The notes beneath the pieces are model-generated. The model was not told the origin of the DNA and did no database searches. It saw only the letters and a list, made by a program, of their open reading frames with translations. From Gammaproteobacteria bacterium (lineage in GTDB: Bacteria > Pseudomonadota > Gammaproteobacteria > Granulosicoccales > Granulosicoccaceae): a stretch of DNA of 64,000 nt. The stretch spans positions 124,001 through 188,000 of the forward strand of contig PDPU01000023.1 in assembly GCA_002746645.1 (NCBI GenBank), given 5' to 3'. Each line of letters starts with the position of its first letter. Position 1 is the first letter of the stretch. The position numbers and the translations under genes are program-made. Below are positions 10,201 through 19,529 of this stretch, one piece after another.

Positions 10201-10348
10201 GCACGTTCACCACATCGAGTTCGAAACTCGGGAACACCTCGAGCGGAATGCGGTTGCCGAGCGACAGCAGGCCGGTGGCGATGATCGCCACCATCAGCAG
10301 ATTGGCAGCAACCGGGTTCCGCGCGAACCAGGCGATGGCACCGTGCAT
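7232..10348 (-). CDS. RND-family efflux permease (HAE-1/AcrB-like)
   Basis: At 1038 residues this is a full-length RND inner-membrane pump, driven by proton influx and expected to work with an adaptor and an outer-membrane channel. The start MHGAIAWFARNPVAANLLM is typical of the marine HAE-1-like branch. Two related halves are visible, each with a large periplasmic loop. The transmembrane segment GIVVDDAIVTGENIHSHL carries the paired aspartates of the proton relay. It follows its adaptor gene with a 3-bp gap. No TolC-like gene is present. The substrate cannot be read from the sequence. Confidence 0.93.
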   Translation of the reverse strand: MHGAIAWFARNPVAANLLMVAIIATGLLSLGNRIPLEVFPSFELDVVNVQVSYRGASPEEVEEGITIPIEEAVQPIAGIRKITSSAVEGSGTVSIEVRSGYDIDKLLDEVRQKVDALGTLPEDADEPSVTVPSRDREVISVVVAAALPELELRRIADRVRDDIEALPGVSAVSVSGARDYELAIEVPAPVLERYGLSLQSVTNAINRQSLDLAGGVITTASGDIALRSLGQARTAEEFADITVVSANDGTRIRLGDIATIRDGFEENELVQRFNGQNAIEIDVHRTGLESAIAVADAVKDHVADASASMPHGVTLGYWRDSSEVVRQRLATLASSAIQGGFLIILLLTMFLRFRVAMWVFVGVPVSILGGIALMPTLGVTLNLLSLFAFILVLGIVVDDAIVTGENIHSHLRRNPDGLQAAIDGAQEVALPVTFGVLTTVAAFTPLLMIEGARGQLFAQIPLIVIPVLLFSIIESKFVLPAHLRHLDQHAHKPKNAFQRIQQRVADGFEDFVLRVYQPLLATALKYRYITFALFVSSALVVLALAVSGHIRFVFFPRVPSETVRVSLVMPEGTPFDTTRRHIERMAVNAEQLRERYIDPDTGESVIEDIMVIAGSGGRGSTGSHLGRITMQLSPPDSRPDGPTSRDIVREWQGMNGPVAGADSLSYRAEIGRAGSAIDVELAATSFAELRAAAALVKRELARYPGVTEITDSLQGGVEELRLRLRPEADQLGLSLSEIASQVRTAYLGDQVQRLQRDRDEITVVVRYPKAERSTRESIGNLRITTAAGQRVPLSSVVDFEPARALPEIRRVDRRRTLNVEAEVDKLTTDIEAIKRDLEVLAAGELATRHPGVRVSLEGEAREQRESFASLRLGLLIVLLAIYTLLAIPFGSYLQPLLVMAVIPFGVVGGILGHLLMDMSLSIMSYMGMLALCGVVVNDSLVLVDWVNRQRSKGAALLDAVRGAGVARFRAVILTSLTTFFGLVPLIFEKSTQAQFLIPMAVSLGYGILFATLVTLILIPVNYLILEDVRRLFGRLSGR

Positions 10349-10351
10349 CGA

Positions 10352-11530
10352 TCAGGTTCCGTCGTTGTCGGCAGCCTTCCCGTCGATGGCTGCCTGCACC
10401 GGCGTGCCGTCGGTTGCACCGGGCAGCGGCGTCACGATCAATCGCTCACCGGCATCGAGACCGCTGGTGACGGCGACACCGGCATTGTTGCTCGCGGCCA
10501 AGGTGACCTGGCGTCGCTCGATGCGATTGTCGGGGGTGAGGAGTTGCACGTCACCGCTGTCGGTCAGCGCACGGTGCGGTATGACGACGGCGTCTTCGAG
10601 GGTCGAGGCGGCAATCACCGCATCGAGAAACTGCCCGGAACGCAGTCTCAGGCCCTGATCGGAAACCGGATCGTCCACGCGCGCTACCACGAACAGCTGC
10701 TGAGTGGTCGGGTCGATATCCTCGCTGCGCACGAGTTGCCCCTGCCAGCGATGCGTCCTGTCACCGATGCGCGCATCGAGGCTGACGGCAATGTCACTGT
10801 CGGCCAACTGCTCGGAAGAAAGGTGTCCGAATTGGCGTGCATCAAGCGGCAACCTCACCTCGAAAGAGCCCTGTCTGCAGATTTCGCCAAGCACCGCGTT
10901 GGCAGCAGCGAACTGACCCAATTCCACCTTGCGTTCACTGACTCGACCGTCCCAGGGGGCCAGGATTCTCGTGCGCTCGAGGTCGAGTTCCGCGCGCTGC
11001 ACCTGCGCTTCGGCCGCTGCGGCACTGGCCGCGGCCGAAGCCAGTTGCGGCTTTCTGAGCGTCAGATCGCTTGGCGTGCCGGCATGCCCCAGACTGCGCC
11101 AGTCCTCGAGCGCACGTTTCGCTTCCGCCTCCTCGTTCTGCAGGCTGGCCTCGGCCTCGGCCAGCCGAGCACGGGCGTCGAGAACCGCAATCCGGTAGTC
11201 ACGCGCATCGATGGCGACGAGAAGATCACCTTCACGAAAACTCGCTCCCACCTCGAAGGCATCCCCGACGACCTCGACACGCCCGGCAATCCCGGGCACG
11301 AGTTGCATGCGCACGGCCGGCTCGGCCGTGCCCTGGCTCGAAAGCGTGATCGGGAAGGTGTCGGTTGCCAGCGTGATTGCCTCGACATGCGGCAGCGCTG
11401 CTGCTTGCTCGCGCGTCTCGGCCACCGGCGGATTACTGACGATGCCGCGGTAGAGAAACACACCGGACGCCAGTATGGACAGTGCAATCAGCGCGTGTAC
11501 CGCATGGGAGCTGGAGAGAAATCGGAGCAT
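10352..11530 (-). CDS. RND periplasmic adaptor (membrane fusion protein)
   Basis: The 392-residue product starts at the ATG at 11530 (MLRFLSSSHAVHALIALS), where a membrane anchor or uncleaved signal begins; the frame upstream of it looks non-genic. It shows the usual adaptor layout: a lipoyl/barrel-sandwich half (VEVVGDAFEVGASFREGDLL), an Ala/Glu-rich alpha-helical hairpin around residues 110-165, the second lipoyl half (ILAPWDGRVSERKVELGQ), and beta-barrel and membrane-proximal domains. It links the RND pump to an outer-membrane channel. First gene of a two-gene operon with the pump. Confidence 0.92.
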   Translation of the reverse strand: MLRFLSSSHAVHALIALSILASGVFLYRGIVSNPPVAETREQAAALPHVEAITLATDTFPITLSSQGTAEPAVRMQLVPGIAGRVEVVGDAFEVGASFREGDLLVAIDARDYRIAVLDARARLAEAEASLQNEEAEAKRALEDWRSLGHAGTPSDLTLRKPQLASAAASAAAAEAQVQRAELDLERTRILAPWDGRVSERKVELGQFAAANAVLGEICRQGSFEVRLPLDARQFGHLSSEQLADSDIAVSLDARIGDRTHRWQGQLVRSEDIDPTTQQLFVVARVDDPVSDQGLRLRSGQFLDAVIAASTLEDAVVIPHRALTDSGDVQLLTPDNRIERRQVTLAASNNAGVAVTSGLDAGERLIVTPLPGATDGTPVQAAIDGKAADNDGT

Positions 11531-11738
11531 GTCGATTCGGGATGCAGGCGGAGCCGGGTGGCCTCCGTTACACGGGACGCGGTGGCTGCACGGGATGCGA
11601 CGGCGGTGATCGACGACCGTGGTCACCATGGCCGACGATACGCCATGAGGCAGGATACACCTCAACATTATGAAGGATGTCGCTGTCGCGCAGCGCTGTC
11701 ACGTTACAATGCCGGGTTGTACCACTGGATGACCGTCC

Positions 11739-13994
11739 ATGATGCCCCCTTCCGAATCCCGGGCACGCCCCCTCTTCGACTACCCACCCTACTGGGCCGA
11801 GTGCTACGGTCGCGCACCCTTCCTGCCCATGACGCGTGCCATGATGGACGAACTCGGCTGGGACAGCTGCGACATCATCCTCGTCACGGGCGATGCCTAC
11901 GTCGACCACCCGAGCTTCGGCATGGCCATCGTCGGGCGTCTGCTCGAGGCTCAGGGCTTTCGTGTCGGCATCATCGCCCAGCCAGACTGGCAGACATGCG
12001 CGGCCTTCACCGAACTCGGCCGCCCCAACTTCTTCTTCGGGGTGACGGCCGGCAACATGGATTCGATGATCAACCGCTACACGGCCGACCGGAAGATCCG
12101 CCATGACGATGCCTACTCACCGAACGATGTGGGTGGACTTCGGCCCGACCGCTGTTCGATCGTCTACAGTCACCGCTGCCGCGAGGCTTTCCGCGACGTG
12201 CCCATCGTGCTCGGCGGCATCGAAGCCTCGCTGCGGCGCATCGCGCATTACGATTACTGGCAGGACAAGGTGCGCCGCTCGATTCTTGCCGATGCCAAGG
12301 CCGACCTTCTGGTCTTCGGCAATGGCGAACGCGCCATCGTCGACATTGCGCATCGCCTGGCAGCGGGCGAGTCCATCGATAAGCTGACCGACATTCGCGG
12401 CACGGCCTGTCTCATCGACGAGATTCCCGCCGACCGCATCGTCATCGATTCCACACGCATCGACAAGCCGGGGCGTATCGAGGAACCGGTGAACCCCTAC
12501 CTCGACACGCACGCGAACGGCAGCAGCACTGCGGCCTGTTCCGGCGGCGACGGCACGTCCGCCGAAGGCGTCTCTGCCGTTGCCGGAAGCCGCGAGACGC
12601 CAACCCGAAGCACCGGTGCTGCGGTCGGCGTCCAGCCCCTGCGGTTCATGAGCCCCGAAGAGCGACGCGCGCAACGCGCGGGGGATCGTGCGCGCACGGT
12701 ACTGCGGCTGCCTGCGGCCGATGTGGTCATGCACGACAAGGCGCTCTACGCGCACGCGAACCGGATACTGCACCAGGAAACCAACCCGGGCAATGCACGC
12801 GCGCTGGTGCAGAACCAGGGTGGCGGCAGGAAACTCTGGCTGAACCCGCCGGCCATTCCGCTCACTACCGAAGAGATGGATTACGTCTTCGATCAGCCCT
12901 ACGCGCGGATGCCTCACCCGGCCTACGGCGATGCACGCATTCCGGCTTACGAAATGATCCGCTTCTCGGTGAACATCATGCGCGGTTGCTTCGGTGGCTG
13001 CACCTTCTGCTCGATCACGGAGCACGAGGGGCGCGTGATCCAGAACCGCTCGGAAGACTCGATCATCCGCGAGATCGAGATCATTCGCGACAAGGTGCCC
13101 GGCTTCACCGGTGTGATCTCCGACCTCGGCGGCCCGACCGCCAACATGTACCGCATCGCCTGCCGAAGTCGCGAAATCGAGGCGAAATGCCGCCTGCCCT
13201 CCTGCGTGTATCCGGACATCTGCCGTAACCTCGACACCGATCACTCGGCCCTGATCCGGCTTTATCGTCGCGCCCGTGCACTGCCCGGCGTGAAAAAGGT
13301 ACTGATTGCCTCGGGACTGCGCTACGACCTGGCCGCGGAATCGCCGGAGTATGTCGAAGAACTCGTGACCCATCACGTGGGCGGGTATCTCAAGATCGCA
13401 CCCGAACACACCGAACGCGGGCCGCTCGACATGATGATGAAGCCGGGTATCGGCAGCTACGACCGCTTCAAGGCCATGTTCGAGAAGTTCAGCAGGAAAG
13501 CCGGCAAGCAGCAGTACCTGATTCCCTACTTCATCGCCGCCCACCCCGGCACCACCGACGAGGACATGATGAACCTCGCCCTGTGGCTGAAGAAGAACGG
13601 TTTCCGCGCCGACCAGGTGCAGAATTTCTATCCGTCGCCGATGGCAACAGCCACCACGATGTACCACACCGAACTGAATCCCCTGAAGCGAATACGCAAG
13701 CATGACCCCGGCATGCCGGTGGCCAGGAGCGGCAGGCAGAGGCAGCTTCACAAGGCATTCCTGCGCTATCACGACCCGGCCAACTGGCCCATGCTCAGGA
13801 AAGCACTGCGTGAGATGGGGCGCGAGGATCTGATCGGCTCGGGGAAAGACCAGTTGATACCGAAGCACTCTCATGCGCGAGGACGTCGCGGGGTGAACGC
13901 CGATGGTCGACGCAATCAGGGGAAACGGTCGCGTGCGGCGCGAGGGAAGATCCTCACGCAGCACACGGGACTGCCACCGCGAAAACAGCGGTGA
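11739..13994 (+). CDS. ygiQ: YgiQ-family radical SAM protein (UPF0313)
   Basis: A 751-residue protein of the YgiQ family. It opens with the YgiQ-type N-terminal domain ([20 protein letters not shown]). The radical SAM cluster motif [11 protein letters not shown] gives C417, C421 and C424 for the 4Fe-4S cluster. The C-terminal region ([32 protein letters not shown]) is typical. The reaction is not established for the family. An Ala/Gly/Ser/Thr-rich insert lies at about residues 255-300, in a loop that is shorter in many relatives, and the tail is highly basic. Start is the first of two consecutive ATGs. Divergent from the RND operon, convergent with the next gene. Confidence 0.93.
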   Translation: MMPPSESRARPLFDYPPYWAECYGRAPFLPMTRAMMDELGWDSCDIILVTGDAYVDHPSFGMAIVGRLLEAQGFRVGIIAQPDWQTCAAFTELGRPNFFFGVTAGNMDSMINRYTADRKIRHDDAYSPNDVGGLRPDRCSIVYSHRCREAFRDVPIVLGGIEASLRRIAHYDYWQDKVRRSILADAKADLLVFGNGERAIVDIAHRLAAGESIDKLTDIRGTACLIDEIPADRIVIDSTRIDKPGRIEEPVNPYLDTHANGSSTAACSGGDGTSAEGVSAVAGSRETPTRSTGAAVGVQPLRFMSPEERRAQRAGDRARTVLRLPAADVVMHDKALYAHANRILHQETNPGNARALVQNQGGGRKLWLNPPAIPLTTEEMDYVFDQPYARMPHPAYGDARIPAYEMIRFSVNIMRGCFGGCTFCSITEHEGRVIQNRSEDSIIREIEIIRDKVPGFTGVISDLGGPTANMYRIACRSREIEAKCRLPSCVYPDICRNLDTDHSALIRLYRRARALPGVKKVLIASGLRYDLAAESPEYVEELVTHHVGGYLKIAPEHTERGPLDMMMKPGIGSYDRFKAMFEKFSRKAGKQQYLIPYFIAAHPGTTDEDMMNLALWLKKNGFRADQVQNFYPSPMATATTMYHTELNPLKRIRKHDPGMPVARSGRQRQLHKAFLRYHDPANWPMLRKALREMGREDLIGSGKDQLIPKHSHARGRRGVNADGRRNQGKRSRAARGKILTQHTGLPPRKQR

Positions 13995-14101
13995 ACGGGG
14001 CGCAGGCTGCCGCATGGGTCATCACTCCCTCGCCCGTCGCTCCTCTGTCCGCCAGCTTGCCTGTCCATCAGCATCCTTGTCCGTCAGAGGAGTCTGCAGA
14101 C

Positions 14102-15154
14102 TCAGATCGTCACGTGTTCCTTCCTGCTTGCGACCTCCTCCTGCTGTCCCGACAGGGCGCCCATCCAGGCGCCGATGCGACGCCCGGCCCTGAACTGCAG
14201 TTCCCCGAAACTCGACCCGAGCGTGTCGATCCATGCACGACCAGCACTGCTCTCGTAGGCGGCCGACAACAAGCTCAGCTCTTCGGTCTCGAGATCTCGG
14301 TACAACCAGGCCAGCCAGGCCAGCGCCTCGCGCTCGAAGAAGCCATGCAGGAAGAGCATGTCGCGCCGCACCTCTTCCATCAGGGTTCGCGCATCGATCC
14401 TGACGGCATCACCTCCTTCGCTCTGCAGGCGGCCGATCTTCAACGCAAGCTGTATTGCAAGCGTTGCCTCGAACACGTTCTGCGAGGCATGTGAGCTGCG
14501 CTCCAGATCCATCAGTGCACGTTGCCGCTGATCGTCCATGGCACTCAGGGGATTCTGCCTGAGCCAGGTGTCGTAGTCGTCCTGCGGTTGTTGCTGTCGT
14601 TGATGCTCGAGGGCAACCACGCGCTGGCCGAACTTTGATTCGTAGAAGGCAATCATGTCCAGTTGCTCGGCACGATCCAGGTTGTCATGCACCGCACGCT
14701 CGAGGAGCTTGCCATCGATGACATCGGCGAAGGCAGCCTCGACCACTTCAAGCAGCTCACGCTGCTGCCTGGCATCAAGCGCATGGTCATCCTCTATTTC
14801 GAGTGCATGTGCAAAGGCGTCGGTCATCGCCGCCGGCATGATCTCGAGCGCATGACCCACACCGCTGATCTCGAGCAGATGCAGGATGCGAACGTCATCC
14901 TGCTCGGCAAATGAAGTGTAGAGCAGCGCCTCGAAGTCTGATGCGCTGTGTTCGGCTGCAGGTGACATCCATGCAGGTTCGAGTACGGCAGACACGGATC
15001 CTGCGATCCCTTGATCGGCCACGGCAGTCTGCAAGGTGCCAGCGGCTGCGCACAGACTGGTGCCAATCACCAGCGCGCGAAGCGATGAACGAGTGGCGCG
15101 CATGGCTTGCCGGAGCGGTTCCGGTTGCGTGATGGAGCTGGTGTTCCTTTTCAT
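14102..15154 (-). CDS. Exported DUF2059-like protein
   Basis: The 350-residue product read from the ATG at 15154 (MKRNTSSITQPEPL) has a signal peptide to about residue 45 (SLCAAAGTLQTAVA). The rest is mostly helical and contains DMIAFYESKFGQRVVALE, the signature of DUF2059 proteins of unknown function. A second, similar helical half follows. The frame remains open upstream to 15400, but that part is made of a tandem repeat and is unlikely to be translated. The gene is convergent with ygiQ. Its promoter should lie in or beyond the 11-bp repeat array immediately upstream. Confidence 0.72.
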   Translation of the reverse strand: MKRNTSSITQPEPLRQAMRATRSSLRALVIGTSLCAAAGTLQTAVADQGIAGSVSAVLEPAWMSPAAEHSASDFEALLYTSFAEQDDVRILHLLEISGVGHALEIMPAAMTDAFAHALEIEDDHALDARQQRELLEVVEAAFADVIDGKLLERAVHDNLDRAEQLDMIAFYESKFGQRVVALEHQRQQQPQDDYDTWLRQNPLSAMDDQRQRALMDLERSSHASQNVFEATLAIQLALKIGRLQSEGGDAVRIDARTLMEEVRRDMLFLHGFFEREALAWLAWLYRDLETEELSLLSAAYESSAGRAWIDTLGSSFGELQFRAGRRIGAWMGALSGQQEEVASRKEHVTI

Positions 15155-15508
15155 GGTCTGGTCCGTTACCGACTTTGCTGATCCGTTTCTGATCCGTTTC
15201 TGATCCGTTTCTGATCCGTTGCCGATCCCTTGCTGACGTTGCTGATCCCTTGCTGCCTTGAAGTAACACGAATGGCCACAACGAACACGCTGCGTCCGAC
15301 AAGCATGTCGTCCGGTTCGCATCGCGTCATCAATACCGCTCCCGAAACTGAGCGGTCGGCATACGCCGAACCTCGACCAGTTCTCGATTTCAGACACCAA
15401 CGACGCGGTACATCTGGACTATCCACACGCTTTCGCCTGCAATGAACAGTCAGGTACAACATCGAGAGCCGGCTTTGACTAAACTACAGGCAGATTCTCC
15501 CCAACGGA
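15155..15508. other. Divergent intergenic region holding an 11-bp repeat array
   Basis: These 354 bp separate the DUF2059-like gene (minus) from livG (plus) and so must contain both promoters. The 83 bp nearest the DUF2059-like gene are a degenerate tandem repeat, listed separately. I see no convincing -35/-10 pair or small gene in the rest. Confidence 0.6.
15178..15260. repeat. 11-bp degenerate tandem repeat (about 7.5 units)
   Basis: On the plus strand the unit CTGATCCGTTT occurs three times exactly at 15178, 15189 and 15200. Variants ending GTTG or CCTTG follow at 15211, 15222 and 15242, with one shortened 9-bp unit at 15233 and a partial copy at the end. The array ends 23 bp before the start codon of the DUF2059-like gene. 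Eleven base pairs is close to one helical turn. It is not CRISPR-like because there are no spacers. Confidence 0.9.
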
Positions 15509-16294
15509 ATGATTCGATACGTGATCGAGGTACAGAACCTGGTCAAGCGCTTTGGCGGCGTGGTGGCCGTCAACGACGTATCACTGTCGATCGAACCGGG
15601 CACCATCACGGGCCTCATCGGGCCCAATGGTGCCGGCAAGACCACTCTGTTCAACTGCATTGCCGGCACCTTTCCGCCCACCTCGGGCCGCGTGCTGCTC
15701 GCGGGTGAAGACATCACCGGGCTGCCGCCGCATGCACTGTTCAGGCGTGGTGTGCTCCGCACCTTCCAGGTCGCGCATGAATTCTCGACCCTGACGGTAC
15801 GCGACAACCTCATGCTGGTGCCCGCCGAGCAACCCGGAGAATCGCTGTGGACAGCCTGCTTCCGGCCCGGGCAGATACGCGAGACCGAAGTGAAGAACCG
15901 CGAGAGGGCCGAGGAAATCATCGAATTCCTGAACATCGGTCACGTGGCCGACGAGCTTGCGGGAAACCTTTCGGGCGGCCAGAAGAAGCTCCTCGAACTC
16001 GGCCGCACCATGATGGTGGATGCGCGCATCGTATTCCTCGACGAAGTCGGCGCGGGTGTCAACCGAACGCTTCTGAACACCATCGGCGATGCCATTCTGC
16101 GCCTCAACGAAGAGCGTGGCTATACCTTCTGCATGATCGAGCACGACATGAGCTTCATCTCTCGCATGTGCAGCGATGTCATCGTCATGGCCGAAGGCGC
16201 GCTGCTGGTGCGTGGTACGGCCGACGAGGTACAACAGAACGAACAGGTCATCGAAGCCTATCTCGGTGGCGGCCGCCGGCAGGAACGCGCATGA
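15509..16294 (+). CDS. livG: Branched-chain amino acid-type ABC transporter ATPase LivG
   Basis: This 261-residue protein is the first ATPase of a high-affinity branched-chain amino acid (or related amide/urea) importer. It has Walker A GPNGAGKTT near residue 39, the LivG-type segment LRTFQVAHEF, the ABC signature LSGGQKKLLELGR, Walker B IVFLDEVGAGV and the switch histidine in MIEHDMSFI. Its stop overlaps the start of livF (ATGA, 16291-16294). First gene of the order G-F-H-M, which is unlike the common H-M-G-F order. Substrate specificity cannot be fixed without the binding protein, which is absent here. Confidence 0.93.
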   Translation: MIRYVIEVQNLVKRFGGVVAVNDVSLSIEPGTITGLIGPNGAGKTTLFNCIAGTFPPTSGRVLLAGEDITGLPPHALFRRGVLRTFQVAHEFSTLTVRDNLMLVPAEQPGESLWTACFRPGQIRETEVKNRERAEEIIEFLNIGHVADELAGNLSGGQKKLLELGRTMMVDARIVFLDEVGAGVNRTLLNTIGDAILRLNEERGYTFCMIEHDMSFISRMCSDVIVMAEGALLVRGTADEVQQNEQVIEAYLGGGRRQERA

Positions 16295-17058
16295 ATACCT
16301 CGACATCGTCGCCCGGGTCCGCGTCAGGCGCAGCAGCAACAGCGAGCGCCGGCACGGTGCTACTCAGCGGCACCGATCTCACCGGCGGCTACGGCCGGAT
16401 GCGCATTCTCGAGAACTGCAACCTGAGCGTCGATCGCGGTCAGATTGCCGTCATCGTCGGCCCCAACGGTGCCGGCAAGTCCACGGCCATGAAGGCACTT
16501 CTCGGCATGCTCTCGCTCGAGTGTGGCAAGGTGCAGTTCGACGGCAGGGACATCACTGCACTCAGCCCTCAGCAGCGCGTGGCAGCCGGCATGGCCTTCG
16601 TGCCACAGACCCACAACGTGTTCCCGACCATGACGGTAGAGGAAAACCTCGACATGGGTGCTTTCGTACGAGAAGACGATTTCACCGAGACGCGCGAGCA
16701 GGTCTACGAACTCTTCCCGATCCTCAGGGAAAAACGGCGCCAGCACGCGGGCGAACTGTCGGGCGGGCAACGTCAGCAGGTGGCCGTCGGTCGCGCCATG
16801 ATGACAAGGCCCTCGATTCTGATGCTCGACGAGCCTACTGCAGGGGTGTCACCCATCGTCATGGACGAGCTCTTCGATCGCATCATCGAAGTCAGGAACA
16901 CGGGCATCGCGGTCATGATGGTGGAGCAGAACGCGCGTCAGGCACTCGAGATTGCCGATGTCGGCTACGTGCTCGTCAATGGCAGCAACAGCCATACCGA
17001 TACCGGTGAGGCATTACTCGCCGACGAGGAGGTGCGCCGCACCTTTCTGGGCGGCTGA
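16291..17058 (+). CDS. livF: Branched-chain amino acid-type ABC transporter ATPase LivF
   Basis: The 255-residue second ATPase starts at the ATG overlapping the livG stop. After a Ser/Ala/Gly-rich leader of about 20 residues it has Walker A VGPNGAGKSTAMKALL, the LivF-type segment AFVPQTHNVFPTMTVEENL, the signature LSGGQRQQVAVGRA, Walker B LMLDEPTAGVSP and the switch region MVEQNARQALEIAD. All ATPase residues are present. It pairs with LivG on the cytoplasmic face of the LivH/LivM permease. Confidence 0.93.
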   Translation: MNTSTSSPGSASGAAATASAGTVLLSGTDLTGGYGRMRILENCNLSVDRGQIAVIVGPNGAGKSTAMKALLGMLSLECGKVQFDGRDITALSPQQRVAAGMAFVPQTHNVFPTMTVEENLDMGAFVREDDFTETREQVYELFPILREKRRQHAGELSGGQRQQVAVGRAMMTRPSILMLDEPTAGVSPIVMDELFDRIIEVRNTGIAVMMVEQNARQALEIADVGYVLVNGSNSHTDTGEALLADEEVRRTFLGG

Positions 17059-17075
17059 GGGCGGAGCAGTCAACG

Positions 17076-18092
17076 GTGACCAACGAATTCATCAATGCAC
17101 TCATTCTGCTCGGCAACTTCATCGTCGTGCCGGGCCTTGCCTATGGCTCGCAGCTTGCCCTCGGCGCACTCGGCATCACACTCGCCTATGCCGTGCTCCG
17201 TTTTTCGAACTTCGCCCACGGCGACACCATGGCCTTCGGTACCACCTTCACCATTCTCGTCACCTGGTGGCTGCAGTCGATGGGCGTCTCGCTCGGACCG
17301 TTGCCGACGGCACTGCTCGGCATTCCGGTCGGCATCCTCATGGCCACAGTGCTCTGTCTTGTCATGGATCGCCTCGTCTACCGCCATTACCGCCAGGTGA
17401 AGAGCCCGCCCGTGGTGTTCGTGATTGCCTCGGTGGGCGTCATGTTCGTCACGCACGGCCTCGTGCGTCTGATCATCGGTCCGAACGATCAGAACTTCCG
17501 CGACGGAGAACGCTTCATCTTCAGCGCGCGTGAATTCAAGCGCTCGACCGGTCTGTCCGAAGGCCTGTCGATCAAGACCAGCCAGGGGCTGACCGTCGTG
17601 GTGGCCATCATCGCCGTGCTGGCGCTGTTCTGGTTCCTGCAACGCACGCGCACGGGAAAGGCCATGCGTGCCTTCTCCGACAACGAGGATCTGGCACTGC
17701 TTTCCGGCATCGAACCCACTCGGGTAGTCACCACCACCTGGATCATCATTGCCGCTCTGGCGACGCTTGCGGGTGTCATGTACGGACTCGACAAGAGCTT
17801 CAAGCCCTTCACCTACTTCCAGCTGCTGCTGCCGATGTTCGCCGCCGCCATCGTCGGCGGTATCGGCAACCCCGTCGGCGCCATTCTCGGTGGCTTCGTC
17901 GTGGCCTTTTCGGAAATCGGACTGACCTACGCCTACCGGAAGTTCCTCGGCTACGTCATGCCCGAGTCCTGGCAACCCGAAGGGCTCGTGCAGCTGCTGT
18001 CCACCGACTACAAGTTTGCGGTGTCCTTCATCATCCTCGTGCTGGTGCTCCTCTGGCGGCCAACGGGGATTCTGCGCGGGAAGGAAATCTGA
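17076..18092 (+). CDS. livH: Branched-chain amino acid-type ABC permease LivH
   Basis: A 338-residue inner-membrane permease starting at GTG (17076), with GGAG about 10 bp upstream. The pattern of hydrophobic helices and the conserved stretches ITLAYAVLRFSNFAHGDTMAF and VGGIGNPVGAILGGFVV are LivH hallmarks. A somewhat enlarged loop lies around residues 145-175. The stop overlaps the livM start (TGATG, 18090-18094). It forms the translocation pore with LivM. Confidence 0.93.
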   Translation: MTNEFINALILLGNFIVVPGLAYGSQLALGALGITLAYAVLRFSNFAHGDTMAFGTTFTILVTWWLQSMGVSLGPLPTALLGIPVGILMATVLCLVMDRLVYRHYRQVKSPPVVFVIASVGVMFVTHGLVRLIIGPNDQNFRDGERFIFSAREFKRSTGLSEGLSIKTSQGLTVVVAIIAVLALFWFLQRTRTGKAMRAFSDNEDLALLSGIEPTRVVTTTWIIIAALATLAGVMYGLDKSFKPFTYFQLLLPMFAAAIVGGIGNPVGAILGGFVVAFSEIGLTYAYRKFLGYVMPESWQPEGLVQLLSTDYKFAVSFIILVLVLLWRPTGILRGKEI

Positions 18093-19450
18093 TGTCGATC
18101 ACGCTGCGTTCTGTTCTCGGCTTCGGCCTCATGGCGGTACTCATCCTTGCCGTGGGTGCATTCCAGTCCTGGTCACTGGCACTGACCATCCTCAACATGT
18201 GCCTGATCTCCGCCGTGATGGCCCTTGGCGTGAACGTGCAGTGGGGCTACGCCGGCCTCTTCAACGTCGGCATCATGGGTTTTGCTGCGCTCGGTGGCGT
18301 GGCTGCCGTGCTGGTGTCGGTACCGCCCGTGCCCGGCGCCTGGTCGGCCGGCGGGTTCGGCATCGTCAGCAGCCTGCTGGCGCTGATGGCGCTTGTCGGC
18401 GCGCTTGTGTTCCTTCGGCGTGCCCTGCCACCCGGTGCCGTGCGCACGTTGCTCACGCTGATACTGCTGGTCGGCGGCCTGTGGCTCATTCGTGGCATCT
18501 ATCTGCCTGCTGTCAGCGCCATCGAAGGCCATGAATCCTCGAAATCCGGCTTTCTCGGCGGGCTGGGGCTGCCGATCATCCTTTCCTGGCTCGTGGGCGG
18601 GCTTTTCGCTGCCGCCGCAGCCTGGGCGATCGGCAAGGTCGCGCTCGGTCTGCGTTCGGACTACCTTGCCATCGCCACACTCGGCATTTCCGAAATCATC
18701 ATCGCCGTCATCAAGAACGAAGACTGGCTCACACGCGGCGTCAAGAACGTCAGCGGCCTTGACCGGCCCGTGTTCTACGAGGTCGAACTGCAGAGAAGCC
18801 CCTGGTTCATCGAGCAGGTGGAACGTTTCGTCGGCAGTTCACTGCCGGCGGCCGGGGCGGCGCGTGACGCCGCGCTGCGGGATGCCCTGGTCACGGGTTC
18901 GAGTCTGTTCGTGAAGCTCTGCTACGCAGGGCTCTTCCTCGCGGTGCTGCTGCTGCTGCTGTTCCTCGCGAGGCGCGCGCAGGTATCGCCCTGGGGGCGC
19001 ATGATGCGCGGCATCCGCGATCGACGCGATGCGGCCGAAGCCATGGGCAAGGACGTGACCGCACGGCACCTGCAGGTATTCGTGATCGGCTCGGCCATCG
19101 TCGGCATCGCCGGCGCCATGCTCACGACCCTCGAAGGGCAACTGACACCCGGTGCCTACAACCCGCTCCGCTTCACCTTCCTGATCTGGGTCATGGTCAT
19201 CGTCGGTGGTTCGGGCAACAACCTCGGCGCTGTCCTTGGCGCCTTCGTGGTGTGGTTCTTCTGGGTGGAGGCCGAGCCGCTCGGGCTGTGGCTCGTCGGC
19301 ATGATCACTTCACCGCTACCTGTCGACAACATGCTGCGCGTGCATCTTCTCGAGAATGCACAGCACACGCGTCTGCTGATGATGGGCGTGGTACTGCTCG
19401 TGATGCTGAGGTTCAGTCCGAAAGGGCTGCTGCCCGAACAGACGCGTTGA
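18092..19450 (+). CDS. livM: Branched-chain amino acid-type ABC permease LivM
   Basis: The 452-residue second permease has LivM features: AVMALGVNVQWGYAGLFNVG near the N-terminus, a loop with SDYLAIATLGISEIIIAVI, the EAA-like segment MMRGIRDRRDAAEAMGKDV, and VIVGGSGNNLGAVLGAFVV. It is longer than typical LivM (often 320-420). The extra length comes from additional helices at residues 70-170 and a segment around 225-270. It overlaps livH by one base and ends the operon; no livJ/livK-like binding protein follows. Confidence 0.92.
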   Translation: MSITLRSVLGFGLMAVLILAVGAFQSWSLALTILNMCLISAVMALGVNVQWGYAGLFNVGIMGFAALGGVAAVLVSVPPVPGAWSAGGFGIVSSLLALMALVGALVFLRRALPPGAVRTLLTLILLVGGLWLIRGIYLPAVSAIEGHESSKSGFLGGLGLPIILSWLVGGLFAAAAAWAIGKVALGLRSDYLAIATLGISEIIIAVIKNEDWLTRGVKNVSGLDRPVFYEVELQRSPWFIEQVERFVGSSLPAAGAARDAALRDALVTGSSLFVKLCYAGLFLAVLLLLLFLARRAQVSPWGRMMRGIRDRRDAAEAMGKDVTARHLQVFVIGSAIVGIAGAMLTTLEGQLTPGAYNPLRFTFLIWVMVIVGGSGNNLGAVLGAFVVWFFWVEAEPLGLWLVGMITSPLPVDNMLRVHLLENAQHTRLLMMGVVLLVMLRFSPKGLLPEQTR

Positions 19451-19529
19451 TTCCTTCAGGCGGGTTTCTTCTCTGCCCGAGACCGATCACGGGCCATCAC
19501 CGGAGCCATCACCGTGAGCTTGTCCTGAT

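Noticed and set aside
12117..14015. 632-codon frame opposite ygiQ
   Set aside because: Antisense to the radical SAM protein; no motif.
15178..15260. Possible CRISPR array
   Set aside because: Units are only 11 bp, contiguous and without spacers; no cas genes in the window.
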